Virus record (IMG/VR): IMGVR_UViG_3300020469_000252 | Coordinates: 1 to 24,739 of that record | Length of the DNA stretch: 24,739 bases | Strand: one strand, 5' to 3' | Source of the DNA: a virus | Shown: piece after piece, positions 1 to 6,185 of the stretch | How the letters are laid out: the number at the start of each line of letters is the position of its first letter | Numbering within the stretch: position 1 is the stretch's first letter | Program-made: the position numbers and the translations under genes | The notes under the pieces: generated by a model | The model's input: the letters and a program-made list of their open reading frames with translations, nothing else | What the model was told of the DNA's origin: nothing | Database searches by the model: none

Positions 1-93
1 TCGAAGATGATGCGTTGCCAATACCCGAAAGCTGTTTTCAAGACTAAGCTTACCAAGAAGGTCGAGACTAAGTTCTCGTCAATGATCAAATAA
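1..93 (+). CDS. 3' end of an unidentified gene (partial)
   Basis: Frame 1 is open from the first base and ends in a double stop (TAA TAA at 91-96). The 30 visible residues are rich in lysine and end in SSMIK. There is too little sequence to recognise a family. The next small gene starts 5 bases after this stop, so the two are probably co-transcribed. It could be the end of an early or middle phage gene. No function is assigned. Confidence 0.5.
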   Translation, partial: SKMMRCQYPKAVFKTKLTKKVETKFSSMIK

Positions 94-98
94 TAAAT

Positions 99-179
99 AT
101 GAACATCCAAGAGATCATCCAGTCAGCTATATTTGTAGCCATTTTAATCCTCATGGCTTGGGCCGGAGGACAACCGTAA
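99..179 (+). CDS. 26-residue putative membrane microprotein
   Basis: An ATG at 99 opens a 26-codon frame ending at TAA 177-179. The product is a short polar N-terminus (MNIQEIIQSA) followed by a continuous hydrophobic stretch, about residues 9-22 (IFVAILILMAWAGG), long enough for one membrane helix. It starts 5 bases after the preceding stop, and the next gene starts 5 bases after its own stop, which is typical compact phage packing. No family is recognised. Small single-helix proteins of this sort in phages are sometimes lysis or superinfection factors, but nothing here shows that. At this length a chance open frame remains possible; the clean hydrophobic block is the main argument for it. 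Confidence 0.35.
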   Translation: MNIQEIIQSAIFVAILILMAWAGGQP

Positions 180-184
180 CAGTA

Positions 185-499
185 ATGCAGATTATGAACA
201 AATACTTATACAAAGTCATTGCTATTTCAGATGAGACTCCTTGGGCTAAAACTGAGCTTACTTATTGCAAAGTAAACAAATGGTTTGGCAGCTCTTCAAA
301 CCTAGTAGAGGATTATGAGTTTGAGTCAGAATCAGAGGCTATAGAGATTTTAAACAAATCTTTAGATCAGTTTGATTCTGATATGATGCTTCGTGTAGAG
401 CTTTGGGATCATCCTGATTATCACGACATCTTTGGATACGACTCAATCACGGTGTACGAGAAAACAGGAGAAAAAGATTTGACGATGTGTGATAATTAG
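185..499 (+). CDS. Hypothetical acidic protein, about 104 residues
   Basis: The frame is open from a TTG at 158, but the ATG at 185 (or 194) is a better start because it lies just after the stop of the preceding microprotein gene. A GGAGGA at 165-170 is the only purine-rich motif upstream and is somewhat far (14 bases) from 185. The product is acidic, with many Asp and Glu and clusters of aromatic residues (WDHPDYHDIFGYDS near the C-terminus). I see no catalytic motif, signal peptide or membrane segment. The gene is followed by two tandem intrinsic terminators, so it is the last gene of the transcription unit entering from the left. It is not recognised. Confidence 0.6.
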   Translation: MQIMNKYLYKVIAISDETPWAKTELTYCKVNKWFGSSSNLVEDYEFESESEAIEILNKSLDQFDSDMMLRVELWDHPDYHDIFGYDSITVYEKTGEKDLTMCDN

Positions 500-510
500 A
501 TACAACTTTG

Positions 511-532
511 GCAGCAGCTTGCTGCTTTTTTT
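511..532 (+). terminator. Intrinsic terminator 1 with CUUG tetraloop
   Basis: The stem AGCAG (513-517) pairs with CTGCT (522-526) across the four-base loop CTTG. A run of seven T follows at 526-532. The G(CUUG)C arrangement is a known stable RNA tetraloop. It sits 12 bases after the stop of the preceding gene. Confidence 0.6.
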
Positions 533-552
533 CATTCATATTAGTGTGTAGC

Positions 553-592
553 AAGCCGGTCTGAGTATTTATTTGCTCAGGCCGGTTTTTTT
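553..592 (+). terminator. Intrinsic terminator 2, strong stem
   Basis: The arm CCGGTCTGAG (556-565) pairs with CTCAGGCCGG (576-585), ten pairs including one G-T wobble, around a ten-base loop. The stem can be extended through A554/A553 into the T-run. Seven T follow at 586-592. It backs up the weaker terminator about 40 bases upstream and ends 15 bases before the small terminase start. Confidence 0.8.
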
Positions 593-601
593 GTTTATAT
601 T
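573..601 (+). promoter_or_regulatory. Candidate promoter overlapping terminator 2
   Basis: TATATT at 596-601 matches the sigma70 -10 box in five of six positions. TTGCTC at 573-578, 17 bases upstream, is a poor -35 (three of six). A Bacteroidota-style reading (TTTG 572-575, then TATATTTT 596-603) also fits loosely. Some promoter is expected because two terminators precede the packaging genes. The predicted start point would fall at about the ATG at 608. Weak support from base content alone. Confidence 0.2.
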
Positions 602-607
602 TTTAGC

Positions 608-973
608 ATGGCAGGAGGACGACCGACAAAATACAAACCAGAGTTCTGCGAGATTGCGATAGAATGCGGCAAGCAAGGGATGGGAAAGGCTGAGATCGCG
701 TCTAAGCTAGGAGTCGTAAGGGAGACGCTATGGGATTGGGGCAACAAAAAGCCTGAGTTTTCTAACGCCCTAAAAAGAGCTTACGAGGAGGGTCTGTCTT
801 GGTGGGAACGTAAAGGGCGTGAGGCCACGTTTGGAGGGGTTGAGGGATTTAACTCTACCAGCTACATATTTCAGATGAAGAACCGTTTTAAGGAGGATTG
901 GAGAGACAAACACGATCACTCTGTAGAGGTCTCCGGCGAGATTGAGATCGTTATTGGAGGAGAGGATGAGTGA
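608..973 (+). CDS. terS: Terminase small subunit
   Basis: The 121-residue product begins MAGGRPTKYKPEF, the hallmark N-terminus of phage small terminases of the DNA-packaging HTH type. A helix-turn-helix follows at about residues 24-50 (GKAEIASKLGVVRETLWDW), then a helical region, probably oligomerising, with the RATF-like segment GREATFGGVEGF and the FQMKNRF segment common in the family. The acidic C-terminus (VSGEIEIVIGGEDE) is also typical. By family knowledge it recognises concatemeric phage DNA and presents it to the large subunit. It overlaps the next gene by 8 bases, and terL follows 228 bases later. There is no Shine-Dalgarno ahead of the ATG; the start is fixed by the conserved N-terminus. 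Confidence 0.9.
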   Translation: MAGGRPTKYKPEFCEIAIECGKQGMGKAEIASKLGVVRETLWDWGNKKPEFSNALKRAYEEGLSWWERKGREATFGGVEGFNSTSYIFQMKNRFKEDWRDKHDHSVEVSGEIEIVIGGEDE

Positions 974-1220
974 GGTAACATTTGAAGAAGTTGAGAAGCT
1001 CGGACAGGTTGAGAGCTACCTAGAGGCTGAGGGCTTCCATAACATTACTTCGTTTGCTGAGATCACTGAAGGCGACAGGGTGATAGTGATGCTTGGTTCA
1101 GATACACCCAAAGAAGTAAACGTCTTCGGTATCTGCTGGAGCGCGGATCATTTTCAGAAACTTAGTGTTACAGAAATTAGAAACGATTTCATGACCGCAT
1201 ATGGCGACGAACAAGACTAG
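966..1220 (+). CDS. Hypothetical 84-residue acidic protein between the terminase genes
   Basis: The ATG at 966 follows GGAGGAGAGG (957-965 region), one of the few good Shine-Dalgarno sequences in the window, and overlaps the small-terminase stop by 8 bases. The end overlaps the large-terminase start by 20 bases, so translation of all three is probably coupled. The product is acidic and alpha/beta-looking (MSEVTFEEVEKLGQVESYL at the start), with a VIVMLGSDTP strand-turn near the middle. No motif identifies a role. Its position suggests a packaging accessory or a passenger gene. An upstream in-frame TTG at 942 is less likely as the start. Confidence 0.7.
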   Translation: MSEVTFEEVEKLGQVESYLEAEGFHNITSFAEITEGDRVIVMLGSDTPKEVNVFGICWSADHFQKLSVTEIRNDFMTAYGDEQD

Positions 1221-2505
1221 ATTGACACTTAAACCTCGGAACTGGGTCAGGCCATACTTGCAACGCACAGAGGACAGAGCTTGTCTGGTGGTGCATCGAA
1301 GAGGCGGCAAGAGTTTTGGATGTTTGCAGGATCTCATCCTTAAATGCCACACCTACAAAAGGAAAGGCATGAAGTCTGCCCCTTTAAGGTATGCTTACTT
1401 CGCTCCTACTCAAGCGCAGGCCAAGAAGATTGCTTGGAGTTACCTTAAAACCTTTACGCATCAGATACCTGGCGTCATCAAGAATGAGTCAGAGCTATGG
1501 ATTCGATTCCAGAACGGCTCCGAGATTGGCCTATATTCCGGTGAGGCTGTGGAGAGGTGCAGGGGACTCTACTTTGATGGTTGTATCATCGATGAGGCAG
1601 GGGATTTTAAGAGTGATGCGTGGGAAGCAGTCATTGAGCCGTGCTTGATTGATTACAAGGGGTGGGCCACGTTCGTTGGGACTCCTAAAGGGAAAAATCT
1701 ATTTTGGAGGATATATCAACATTCGCTCAAAGATCCAGAATGGTTCTCTCTTTGTTTAAAGGCTTCTGATAGCGGTCTTATACCGCCTGATCAGTTAGCT
1801 AGAATGAAGGCTACGAGAGACGCTAGCGTGTTTGAGCGAGAGTTTGAATGCTCGTTTTCGTCTGATATACCTGGCACGATTTACGCCAAGGAGGTAGAAG
1901 ACGCGCTGAGGCTAGGTCATGTTTGCGACTTTGAGCCTAACAGAGTTCCGGTATGGACGACCTGGGATATTGGGTCTCCAGTGAACACTGCAGTGATTTA
2001 CTTCCAGCTAGAAGGCCTGAGAAGAACGGTAATTGACTGCGACATATCAGCCAGCATGACGTTAGAGGAGCGCGTTGGACATATGCAGGCCAAAGGATAT
2101 GACTATGGCGGTCACCTACTGCCACATGACTCGGCAGCTAGACAGCCTAATGGACTCACGTTCGCAGAGGAGCTACGGAAGGCTGGCCTGTCAAACGTCC
2201 AGACAATCCCAAGGACACACGACAAGGAGCTACGCATTAACGCGACAAAGAAGGCGTTTCCGAATATTTGGTTCAGAGATAAACAAACCACTCACCTCAG
2301 AGACGCTCTAAGTCAATACCATTACAAGGAATCTACCGATGGGACGGGATGGATAACTAACAAGATCTCTCACGGCTGGGAGTCTCATCCATCTGACGCC
2401 TTCTCAATGCTAGCAGAGGCAGAGCTGCACGATATGCTGAGCGATCAGCAGTCACACGCTAAGCGCCGGCGTAGACCACGCATCAATGCTGGGTCTGGAT
2501 ACTAA
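1201..2505 (+). CDS. terL: Terminase large subunit (ATPase and nuclease)
   Basis: The 434-residue product has both terminase halves. In the ATPase half, Walker A is VVHRRGGKS (residues 30-38, K37), an adenine-side segment YFAPTQAQAKK lies at 66-76, Walker B is CIIDEA (128-133, D131 and catalytic E132), and the coupling motif FVGTPKGKN is at 158-166. The C-terminal RNase H-like nuclease shows the acidic residues expected for two-metal cleavage: D256 in WDIGSP, D310 in LPHDSA and D399 in HPSDAF. It drives DNA translocation through the portal and cuts genome ends. The length fits the shorter podovirus terminases. The basic tail (KRRRRPR) may contact DNA. The first 20 bases overlap the upstream gene, and no Shine-Dalgarno is visible. 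Confidence 0.95.
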   Translation: MATNKTRLTLKPRNWVRPYLQRTEDRACLVVHRRGGKSFGCLQDLILKCHTYKRKGMKSAPLRYAYFAPTQAQAKKIAWSYLKTFTHQIPGVIKNESELWIRFQNGSEIGLYSGEAVERCRGLYFDGCIIDEAGDFKSDAWEAVIEPCLIDYKGWATFVGTPKGKNLFWRIYQHSLKDPEWFSLCLKASDSGLIPPDQLARMKATRDASVFEREFECSFSSDIPGTIYAKEVEDALRLGHVCDFEPNRVPVWTTWDIGSPVNTAVIYFQLEGLRRTVIDCDISASMTLEERVGHMQAKGYDYGGHLLPHDSAARQPNGLTFAEELRKAGLSNVQTIPRTHDKELRINATKKAFPNIWFRDKQTTHLRDALSQYHYKESTDGTGWITNKISHGWESHPSDAFSMLAEAELHDMLSDQQSHAKRRRRPRINAGSGY

Positions 2506-2517
2506 AGTGTCGCTTTC

Positions 2518-2546
2518 TTGATATTTAAAGATAGTTGACATATTTA
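2518..2546 (+). promoter_or_regulatory. Candidate promoter in the terL-portal gap
   Basis: The 63-base gap 2506-2568 contains TTGATA (2518-2523), then 17 bases, then TATTTA (2541-2546). The same pair of hexamers recurs, with a 16-base spacer, in the capsid leader at 5993-6020. A second reading uses TTGACA at 2535-2540 with TAAAGA at 2558-2563, but its start point would fall on the ATG at 2569. Support is weak; the recurrence of TTGATA/TATTTA is the only independent argument. Confidence 0.2.
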
Positions 2547-2568
2547 CATAAACACGATAAAGAGGCTC

Positions 2569-2766
2569 ATGGGATTTCTAGCACCAAAGCCACCGCCGCC
2601 GCCGCCGCCTCCAGCTATGCCAGACGTTGGACGCACTGAAGCTAAGAAGATCGCCAAGCGTAAGCGGAAACGCAGCATGAGTGAGTCTAGCTATGCTCAG
2701 TCAACTAGAGGTGGGGCCGTCAATCCAAACTACTCGACGGGGAGTAAGACAGCACAGGGTCAATGA
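2569..2766 (+). CDS. Small proline-rich protein upstream of portal
   Basis: The 65-residue product has MGFLAPK followed by eight consecutive prolines (residues 8-15), then a basic segment (KKIAKRKRKRS) and a Gly/Ser/Thr/Gln-rich tail. Small proteins of this build, with a hydrophobic MG-x-L start, a proline run, a basic block and a short disordered tail, are common beside portal genes in podoviruses and related phages. Their exact role is not established to my knowledge. The stop overlaps the portal start as ATGA (2763-2766), so translation is likely coupled. AAAGAGG at 2559-2565 is a possible weak ribosome site. The proline run would make translation dependent on EF-P. Confidence 0.75.
   Translation: MGFLAPKPPPPPPPPAMPDVGRTEAKKIAKRKRKRSMSESSYAQSTRGGAVNPNYSTGSKTAQGQ
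2590..2613 (+). repeat. Proline-codon microsatellite (CCN x8, mostly CCG)
   Basis: Eight successive proline codons (CCA, five CCG, CCT, CCA) form a short triplet repeat near the start of the proline-rich gene. Repeat-unit slippage would change the proline count without shifting the frame. Confidence 0.8.
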
Positions 2767-4409
2767 TCGACGAGAACGTAGATACTATTCTCCGTAAGGC
2801 TGAGTCACTTGAGAGTGAACTAAACGCTTTCAAGTCTCACTGGGATCTAACGGCTAAGTATTTTAAGCCACAGCTTGATATATTCACGCAAACTCCCCAG
2901 TCGCCTGACGTGACCGGATTCTCTGGACTGTATGACACTACAGGGATTGAGAGTCTAGATACCTACTCCAACGGCATGATAGCCGAGGTATTCTCGTCAA
3001 ATGAAAAATGGATGATCTACACGCCCCAGGATGACCACGAGGTCGATGATGCGGGCCGGAAATGGTATAACAAATGTTCTGAGCTAGCCTTAACTGCTCT
3101 TGGTCGCAGTAACTTCTACCAGTCAATCAAGCCGGTCGTCACCGATATGGGGTGTGGCGGCACTGGATCACTGTATGTTGAGCGAGGAAACAAGAAGCTA
3201 CTCAAGTTTTGTTATGATCGATTAGGCACATTTGCTATTGAGAAGGATGGCGAGGGAGACATTCGGACCGAATACCGGTGGCTGACTATGACTGCCTCTG
3301 AAATGGCAGATAAGTTTGGAGAGGATAACCTAGGCAAAAAGGCTAAGGCATCGCTAAATGATATGAAAAAGGGCGGTGAGAAGACTTATTTCACCGTGAT
3401 CCATGCTTGCTTTCCTCGCAACAAGAACGGGATCGAAGCTAAGAACAAGCCATTTGCCAGCATCTACGTCTGCAAAGAAGACAGAATGATTTTAGAAGAA
3501 GGTGGGTATGATTACTATCCATTCGCTTCACCAAGAGCTGAGATCTGGAACGACTACAACTACGGTCTAGCTCCAGCGTCCAAGGCGCTACCGGCAATGA
3601 GAGAGCTGAACAAGCTCCGTAGAGATGTGCATGAGGGCGTAGCTCTACAGGTCAAACCACCTTGGCTAGTGCCATCAGACTCAGTAGATGAAATCTCAAC
3701 ACGGCCTAATGGCGTGACGGTCTTTGATGAGCGTAACGGGATGAAGCCTGAGCAGATGAGACTCTACAACGACATTAACGCCGGCATGGTATTAATGGAG
3801 AACGTGACAGAGCAGGTCCGTGGGTTCTTCCACGCACAGCTATTTGAGGCCGTAGCACAGAAGGACAAGCAGATGACAGCTAGAGAGGTTGCCAGCATTG
3901 AAAACGCAGCCCTTCGTCGCTTCCTGCCTAATTTCAACCAGATCACTACAGAGCTAACACCAATATTCCAGAACGTGTTCCTGCTACTGTTTAATGAAGG
4001 AGCATTCCCAGACCCACCTGAGTCTGTGAAGCTTTACCCTGATGGCCCAATGAATGCCGGTATCGTGCCGCTTCCAAAGGTTGAGTTCACCTCGCGCATT
4101 GCTCTAGCGATTAGAATGATCGAAAACAACGCAATTGACCGCACTATTGAGCGGATTATGCCAATGATTCAGATCGCTCCAGAGCTTGCCGACAACTTTG
4201 ACCTTGACCAGATGCTTAGAGATAGCGCCCGAAATGACGGTATTTCTGAGGATGTCATCAAGAATCTTCAACAGGTAATCGAACAGCGCGAGGCCCGCGC
4301 AGCAGAGATGGCTCAACAGCAGCAGATGATGATGGCTCAACAAGCCGCCAGCGCTGCCAAGGACGCTAGCCAGGTCGATCCTGAGAAGCTTCAAGGCATG
4401 ATGCAGTAA
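2763..4409 (+). CDS. Portal protein (T7-type head-tail connector)
   Basis: The 548-residue product matches the T7 gp8 / podovirus head-to-tail connector family by build: an N-terminal segment with LESELNAFKSHWDLTAKYF, the GIESLDTYSNGMIAEVFSSN region, a central PASKALPAMRELNKLRRDV helix, a crown-like segment near residue 370 (KQMTAREVASIENAALRRF), and a Gln/Met/Ala-rich C-terminus (AQQQQMMMAQQAASAAKDA, about 519-537). By family knowledge it forms a dodecamer at one vertex, docks the terminase during packaging and later the tail tubular proteins. Length is close to T7 gp8. It starts in an ATGA overlap with the proline-rich gene, and its last base is the first base of the next ATG. Confidence 0.92.
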   Translation: MIDENVDTILRKAESLESELNAFKSHWDLTAKYFKPQLDIFTQTPQSPDVTGFSGLYDTTGIESLDTYSNGMIAEVFSSNEKWMIYTPQDDHEVDDAGRKWYNKCSELALTALGRSNFYQSIKPVVTDMGCGGTGSLYVERGNKKLLKFCYDRLGTFAIEKDGEGDIRTEYRWLTMTASEMADKFGEDNLGKKAKASLNDMKKGGEKTYFTVIHACFPRNKNGIEAKNKPFASIYVCKEDRMILEEGGYDYYPFASPRAEIWNDYNYGLAPASKALPAMRELNKLRRDVHEGVALQVKPPWLVPSDSVDEISTRPNGVTVFDERNGMKPEQMRLYNDINAGMVLMENVTEQVRGFFHAQLFEAVAQKDKQMTAREVASIENAALRRFLPNFNQITTELTPIFQNVFLLLFNEGAFPDPPESVKLYPDGPMNAGIVPLPKVEFTSRIALAIRMIENNAIDRTIERIMPMIQIAPELADNFDLDQMLRDSARNDGISEDVIKNLQQVIEQREARAAEMAQQQQMMMAQQAASAAKDASQVDPEKLQGMMQ

Positions 4410-4627
4410 TGGACAGACATACACATAACGGGAAGGTTGTTAAGACTCTCCTGTCTACTACAGAAGGGGACGCGCTGTTGGAATGGATGAAGGTGAAATT
4501 TCAATTCGACCAGCCGGTGTTCAAAGCAGAGGACGACTACAACGAGACATCCGCAAAACTACGAGAAGGTGGCCGTCACGTAATCATAGAACTAGAGAAC
4601 CTAAAACCAAGAAACCCAGATGATTGA
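4409..4627 (+). CDS. Bbp19-like small phage protein
   Basis: The 72-residue protein is encoded directly after the portal; the ATG at 4409 shares its A with the portal stop. The pattern TLLSTTEGDALLEWM, then F-x-x-x-D-D-Y-N-E-T-S, then REGGRHVIIELE fits the short family named after Bordetella phage Bbp19, in which a T-x-x-G-x-x-x-L motif is followed by an acidic T segment and an EG-x-R-x-V-x-x-x-I helix. Members lie between portal and scaffold in many podoviruses and are presumed structural or assembly factors; function is not established. The assignment rests on pattern and position only. Confidence 0.6.
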   Translation: MDRHTHNGKVVKTLLSTTEGDALLEWMKVKFQFDQPVFKAEDDYNETSAKLREGGRHVIIELENLKPRNPDD

Positions 4628-4967
4628 TCCAAGGCTATTTAAACTAGTTGGCGACAAGTTCATTCGACAGACCGACATGAAAGAGATCGCCACGCTTGTA
4701 GACGGTGAGGTTACAGGTCTTCACCACAAGCAAAAGAAGTTCAGAGAGACTCTAGAAAGCCTGATAGGTGACGCATCACCAGTAGAGGTTGAGGTTTCTA
4801 TTAAGCAACCTAAGACAAAACGGTCTAAAAAGGATGCTCCGGCAGAATATTTCACTAAACGCATGGGCGGGAAGTCAGCTCAGGTAGTTGAGTGGAGACG
4901 CGAGAACTGGAGCGCGAAGCAGTTCAAGGACGAATATGGCGATCTATTTACAGAAGAGAATCTATGA
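4620..4967 (+). CDS. Hypothetical protein between portal and scaffold genes
   Basis: The 115-residue product is basic in the middle, with a lysine-rich linker (KQPKTKRSKKD, about residues 62-72) separating an N-terminal helical part (MKEIATLVDGEVTGLHHKQK) from a C-terminal part (VVEWRRENWSAKQFKDEYG). It starts inside the preceding gene (8-base overlap) and ends in an ATGA overlap with the scaffold gene. I do not recognise the family. Its place in the head-assembly run suggests a virion or assembly role, but nothing in the sequence proves it. Confidence 0.7.
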   Translation: MIDPRLFKLVGDKFIRQTDMKEIATLVDGEVTGLHHKQKKFRETLESLIGDASPVEVEVSIKQPKTKRSKKDAPAEYFTKRMGGKSAQVVEWRRENWSAKQFKDEYGDLFTEENL

Positions 4968-5902
4968 GACAATACGAATTGATTAGAAACGAAGAAGGAG
5001 GAGATGCTGGCGGCGGTGCTGCCGTAGCTGATCCTACAGAAGAATACGGCTTAGACCCATCAACCCCGCCGACCTTTGACGCATCAGGAATGTTTGATGC
5101 AGATGGTAGGTTTCAAGAGATCGGAGACCGGTTTAAGAACGACAGCGTCGATGCTGACTACATTAACCGAAACTTTAAGGGCAAGAGTCCTTCCGATCTG
5201 GCCAAGATGCTAAAGGACAATCAGACGGCAGCGCGAGCAAAGTCAGTCAGTTACCCAGGAGCAGACGCCAGCGATGAGGATTGGAGTCGATTCCGTGAAG
5301 CTGCCGGTGTGCCAGAGAGCGCAGATCAAGTCATGCCGGAAGACTTTGAAAGCTTCCAGAACGCTACCGGATGGACTGAAGAGGTGGCAACTCCAGTAGT
5401 TGATGCCCTGATCCAATCAGGAGCGCCAGGGCCAGCAATTACTGCCGGACTAGCGGCTGTTCAAAAAGCAGCAGCAGCACAAGCCGAACAATGGCAGGCA
5501 GAGGCCCAAGAGCGACGAGAAGCCGGCAAACAGCAGCTTTTAGAAGCATTTGGAACTGAAACCGATGCTCGCATCAATGGAGCGACTGTCGCAGCCGAAA
5601 AGCTCGGCATCCAAGCTGGACTTAGTCAAGAGCAGATTGACGGCGTCAAGCAGGTAGTGTCGCAGATTGATAGTCCAGAGCTTACTAGGATGTTTGCTCA
5701 TCTAAGTGATGCAATCTCAGAGGCTTCCTACCGAGGGCCAGGTCAGACAGCTAAGGTTGATGACTTCCGAGGACCAGCCGAAACAGCTCAGGCAATTATG
5801 GAAGATGACCAGCACCCAATGCACGCCAAGTTTATGGCCGGCGACGATGCTGTCCACAAACACGTTGATACTTTGCTAGCAAAAGCGAGAGATATTGCTT
5901 AA
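4964..5902 (+). CDS. Capsid scaffold / assembly protein
   Basis: The 312-residue acidic, Ala/Gln/Glu-rich protein lies between portal and capsid, where T7 gp9-type scaffolds are encoded. The start is the ATG at 4964 (MRQYEL), in an ATGA overlap with the upstream stop; the longer in-frame opening from 4892 lies inside the previous gene. The N-terminal third is disordered-looking and acidic. The stretch SPSDLAKMLKDNQTAARAK, followed by YPGADASDEDWSRFREAAG, is characteristic of scaffold proteins in this phage group. The middle (about 160-200) is a long Ala/Gln/Glu helix with coiled-coil character. Family role: nucleates coat assembly and leaves before DNA fills the head. A strong terminator follows. 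Confidence 0.85.
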   Translation: MRQYELIRNEEGGDAGGGAAVADPTEEYGLDPSTPPTFDASGMFDADGRFQEIGDRFKNDSVDADYINRNFKGKSPSDLAKMLKDNQTAARAKSVSYPGADASDEDWSRFREAAGVPESADQVMPEDFESFQNATGWTEEVATPVVDALIQSGAPGPAITAGLAAVQKAAAAQAEQWQAEAQERREAGKQQLLEAFGTETDARINGATVAAEKLGIQAGLSQEQIDGVKQVVSQIDSPELTRMFAHLSDAISEASYRGPGQTAKVDDFRGPAETAQAIMEDDQHPMHAKFMAGDDAVHKHVDTLLAKARDIA

Positions 5903-5941
5903 CAAATTTCTAGGTGGTCTCTCTCTTCCCATCTAGCACCG

Positions 5942-5981
5942 AGCCTCCTCCTCTTAGTCATGTCAGAGGGGGAGGCTTTTT
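5942..5981 (+). terminator. Strong intrinsic terminator after scaffold gene
   Basis: A 12-pair stem of GCCTCCTCCTCT (5943-5954) with AGAGGGGGAGGC (5965-5976), one G-T wobble, closes a ten-base loop and is followed by five T at 5977-5981. It lies 40 bases downstream of the scaffold stop and separates the portal-scaffold unit from the capsid gene. Confidence 0.88.
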
Positions 5982-5992
5982 ATTTGACTAAG

Positions 5993-6022
5993 TTGATATT
6001 TTAGCTTAGAAGGCTATTTATG
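5993..6022 (+). promoter_or_regulatory. Candidate capsid-gene promoter
   Basis: Immediately after the terminator, TTGATA (5993-5998) is followed by 16 bases and TATTTA (6015-6020). The same bases fit a Bacteroidota-type promoter: GTTG (5992-5995), 19 bases, then TATTTATG (6015-6022), which matches TAnnTTTG at all but one fixed position. A promoter is needed here because the capsid gene lies behind a strong terminator. Which sigma type applies depends on the unknown host. Confidence 0.4.
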
Positions 6023-6050
6023 ACAGCTTACCTAGCTTGCTAGACCTGTC
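6022..6050 (+). promoter_or_regulatory. Two-tier hairpin at the likely 5' end of the capsid mRNA
   Basis: GACAG (6022-6026) pairs with CTGTC (6046-6050). Inside it CTAG (6032-6035) pairs with CTAG (6040-6043) around a CTTG loop (6036-6039), again the stable G(CUUG)C tetraloop. If the promoter just upstream is real, this hairpin lies at or near the transcript 5' end, where it could protect the message. There is no T-run after it, so it is not a terminator. Confidence 0.45.
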
Positions 6051-6056
6051 TATACA

Positions 6057-6120
6057 GCCCCAATTTGGCCGCCCTACATACGCCCCTCGCATGGCCTACC
6101 AGCATTAGCTGCCCCAATTT
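6057..6120 (+). repeat. Direct repeat GCCCCAATTT in the capsid leader
   Basis: GCCCCAATTT occurs at 6057-6066 and again at 6111-6120, flanking a C-rich, G-poor spacer. The strand asymmetry is unlike the nearby coding sequence. No open frame longer than a few codons is present in this part of the leader, and I assign no function. Confidence 0.6.
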
Positions 6121-6131
6121 TAGAGGTTTCC

Positions 6132-6157
6132 GTTCACAGACAGCGGCTTTCGTGAAC
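6132..6157 (+). promoter_or_regulatory. Hairpin 28 bases upstream of the capsid start
   Basis: GTTCAC (6132-6137) and GTGAAC (6152-6157) are perfect inverted repeats around a 14-base loop. The A-rich, unstructured stretch 6158-6185 then leads to the ATG, leaving the start open. It could be an RNA element shaping capsid translation or a protein-binding palindrome. Confidence 0.35.
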
Positions 6158-6185
6158 CAAAACAAAACCTAAACCTTAAAATATT

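Noticed and set aside
159-176. The end of the microprotein gene resembles the start of the small terminase gene (GGAGGAC-ACCG in both, 14 of 18 bases; AGGQP versus AGGRP).
   Set aside because: The match stops on both sides after 18 bases and includes a purine-rich motif that arises easily, so I do not claim a duplicated terminase start.
942-965. TTG start at 942 for the gene between the terminases.
   Set aside because: ATG 966 has a good Shine-Dalgarno sequence and a normal short overlap with the upstream stop.
4892-4963. Extended start at 4892 for the scaffold gene.
   Set aside because: The extra 24 residues are an out-of-frame reading of the preceding gene; ATG 4964 forms a standard ATGA overlap.
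6020-6108. Possible leader peptides in the capsid leader: 7 codons from ATG 6020 and 5 codons from ATG 6091.
   Set aside because: Both are too short, lack ribosome sites, and the first overlaps the candidate -10 box.
5982-6185. The capsid leader as a tRNA or CRISPR-like element.
   Set aside because: No cloverleaf or CCA end fits, and there is only one pair of 10-base repeats without regular spacing.
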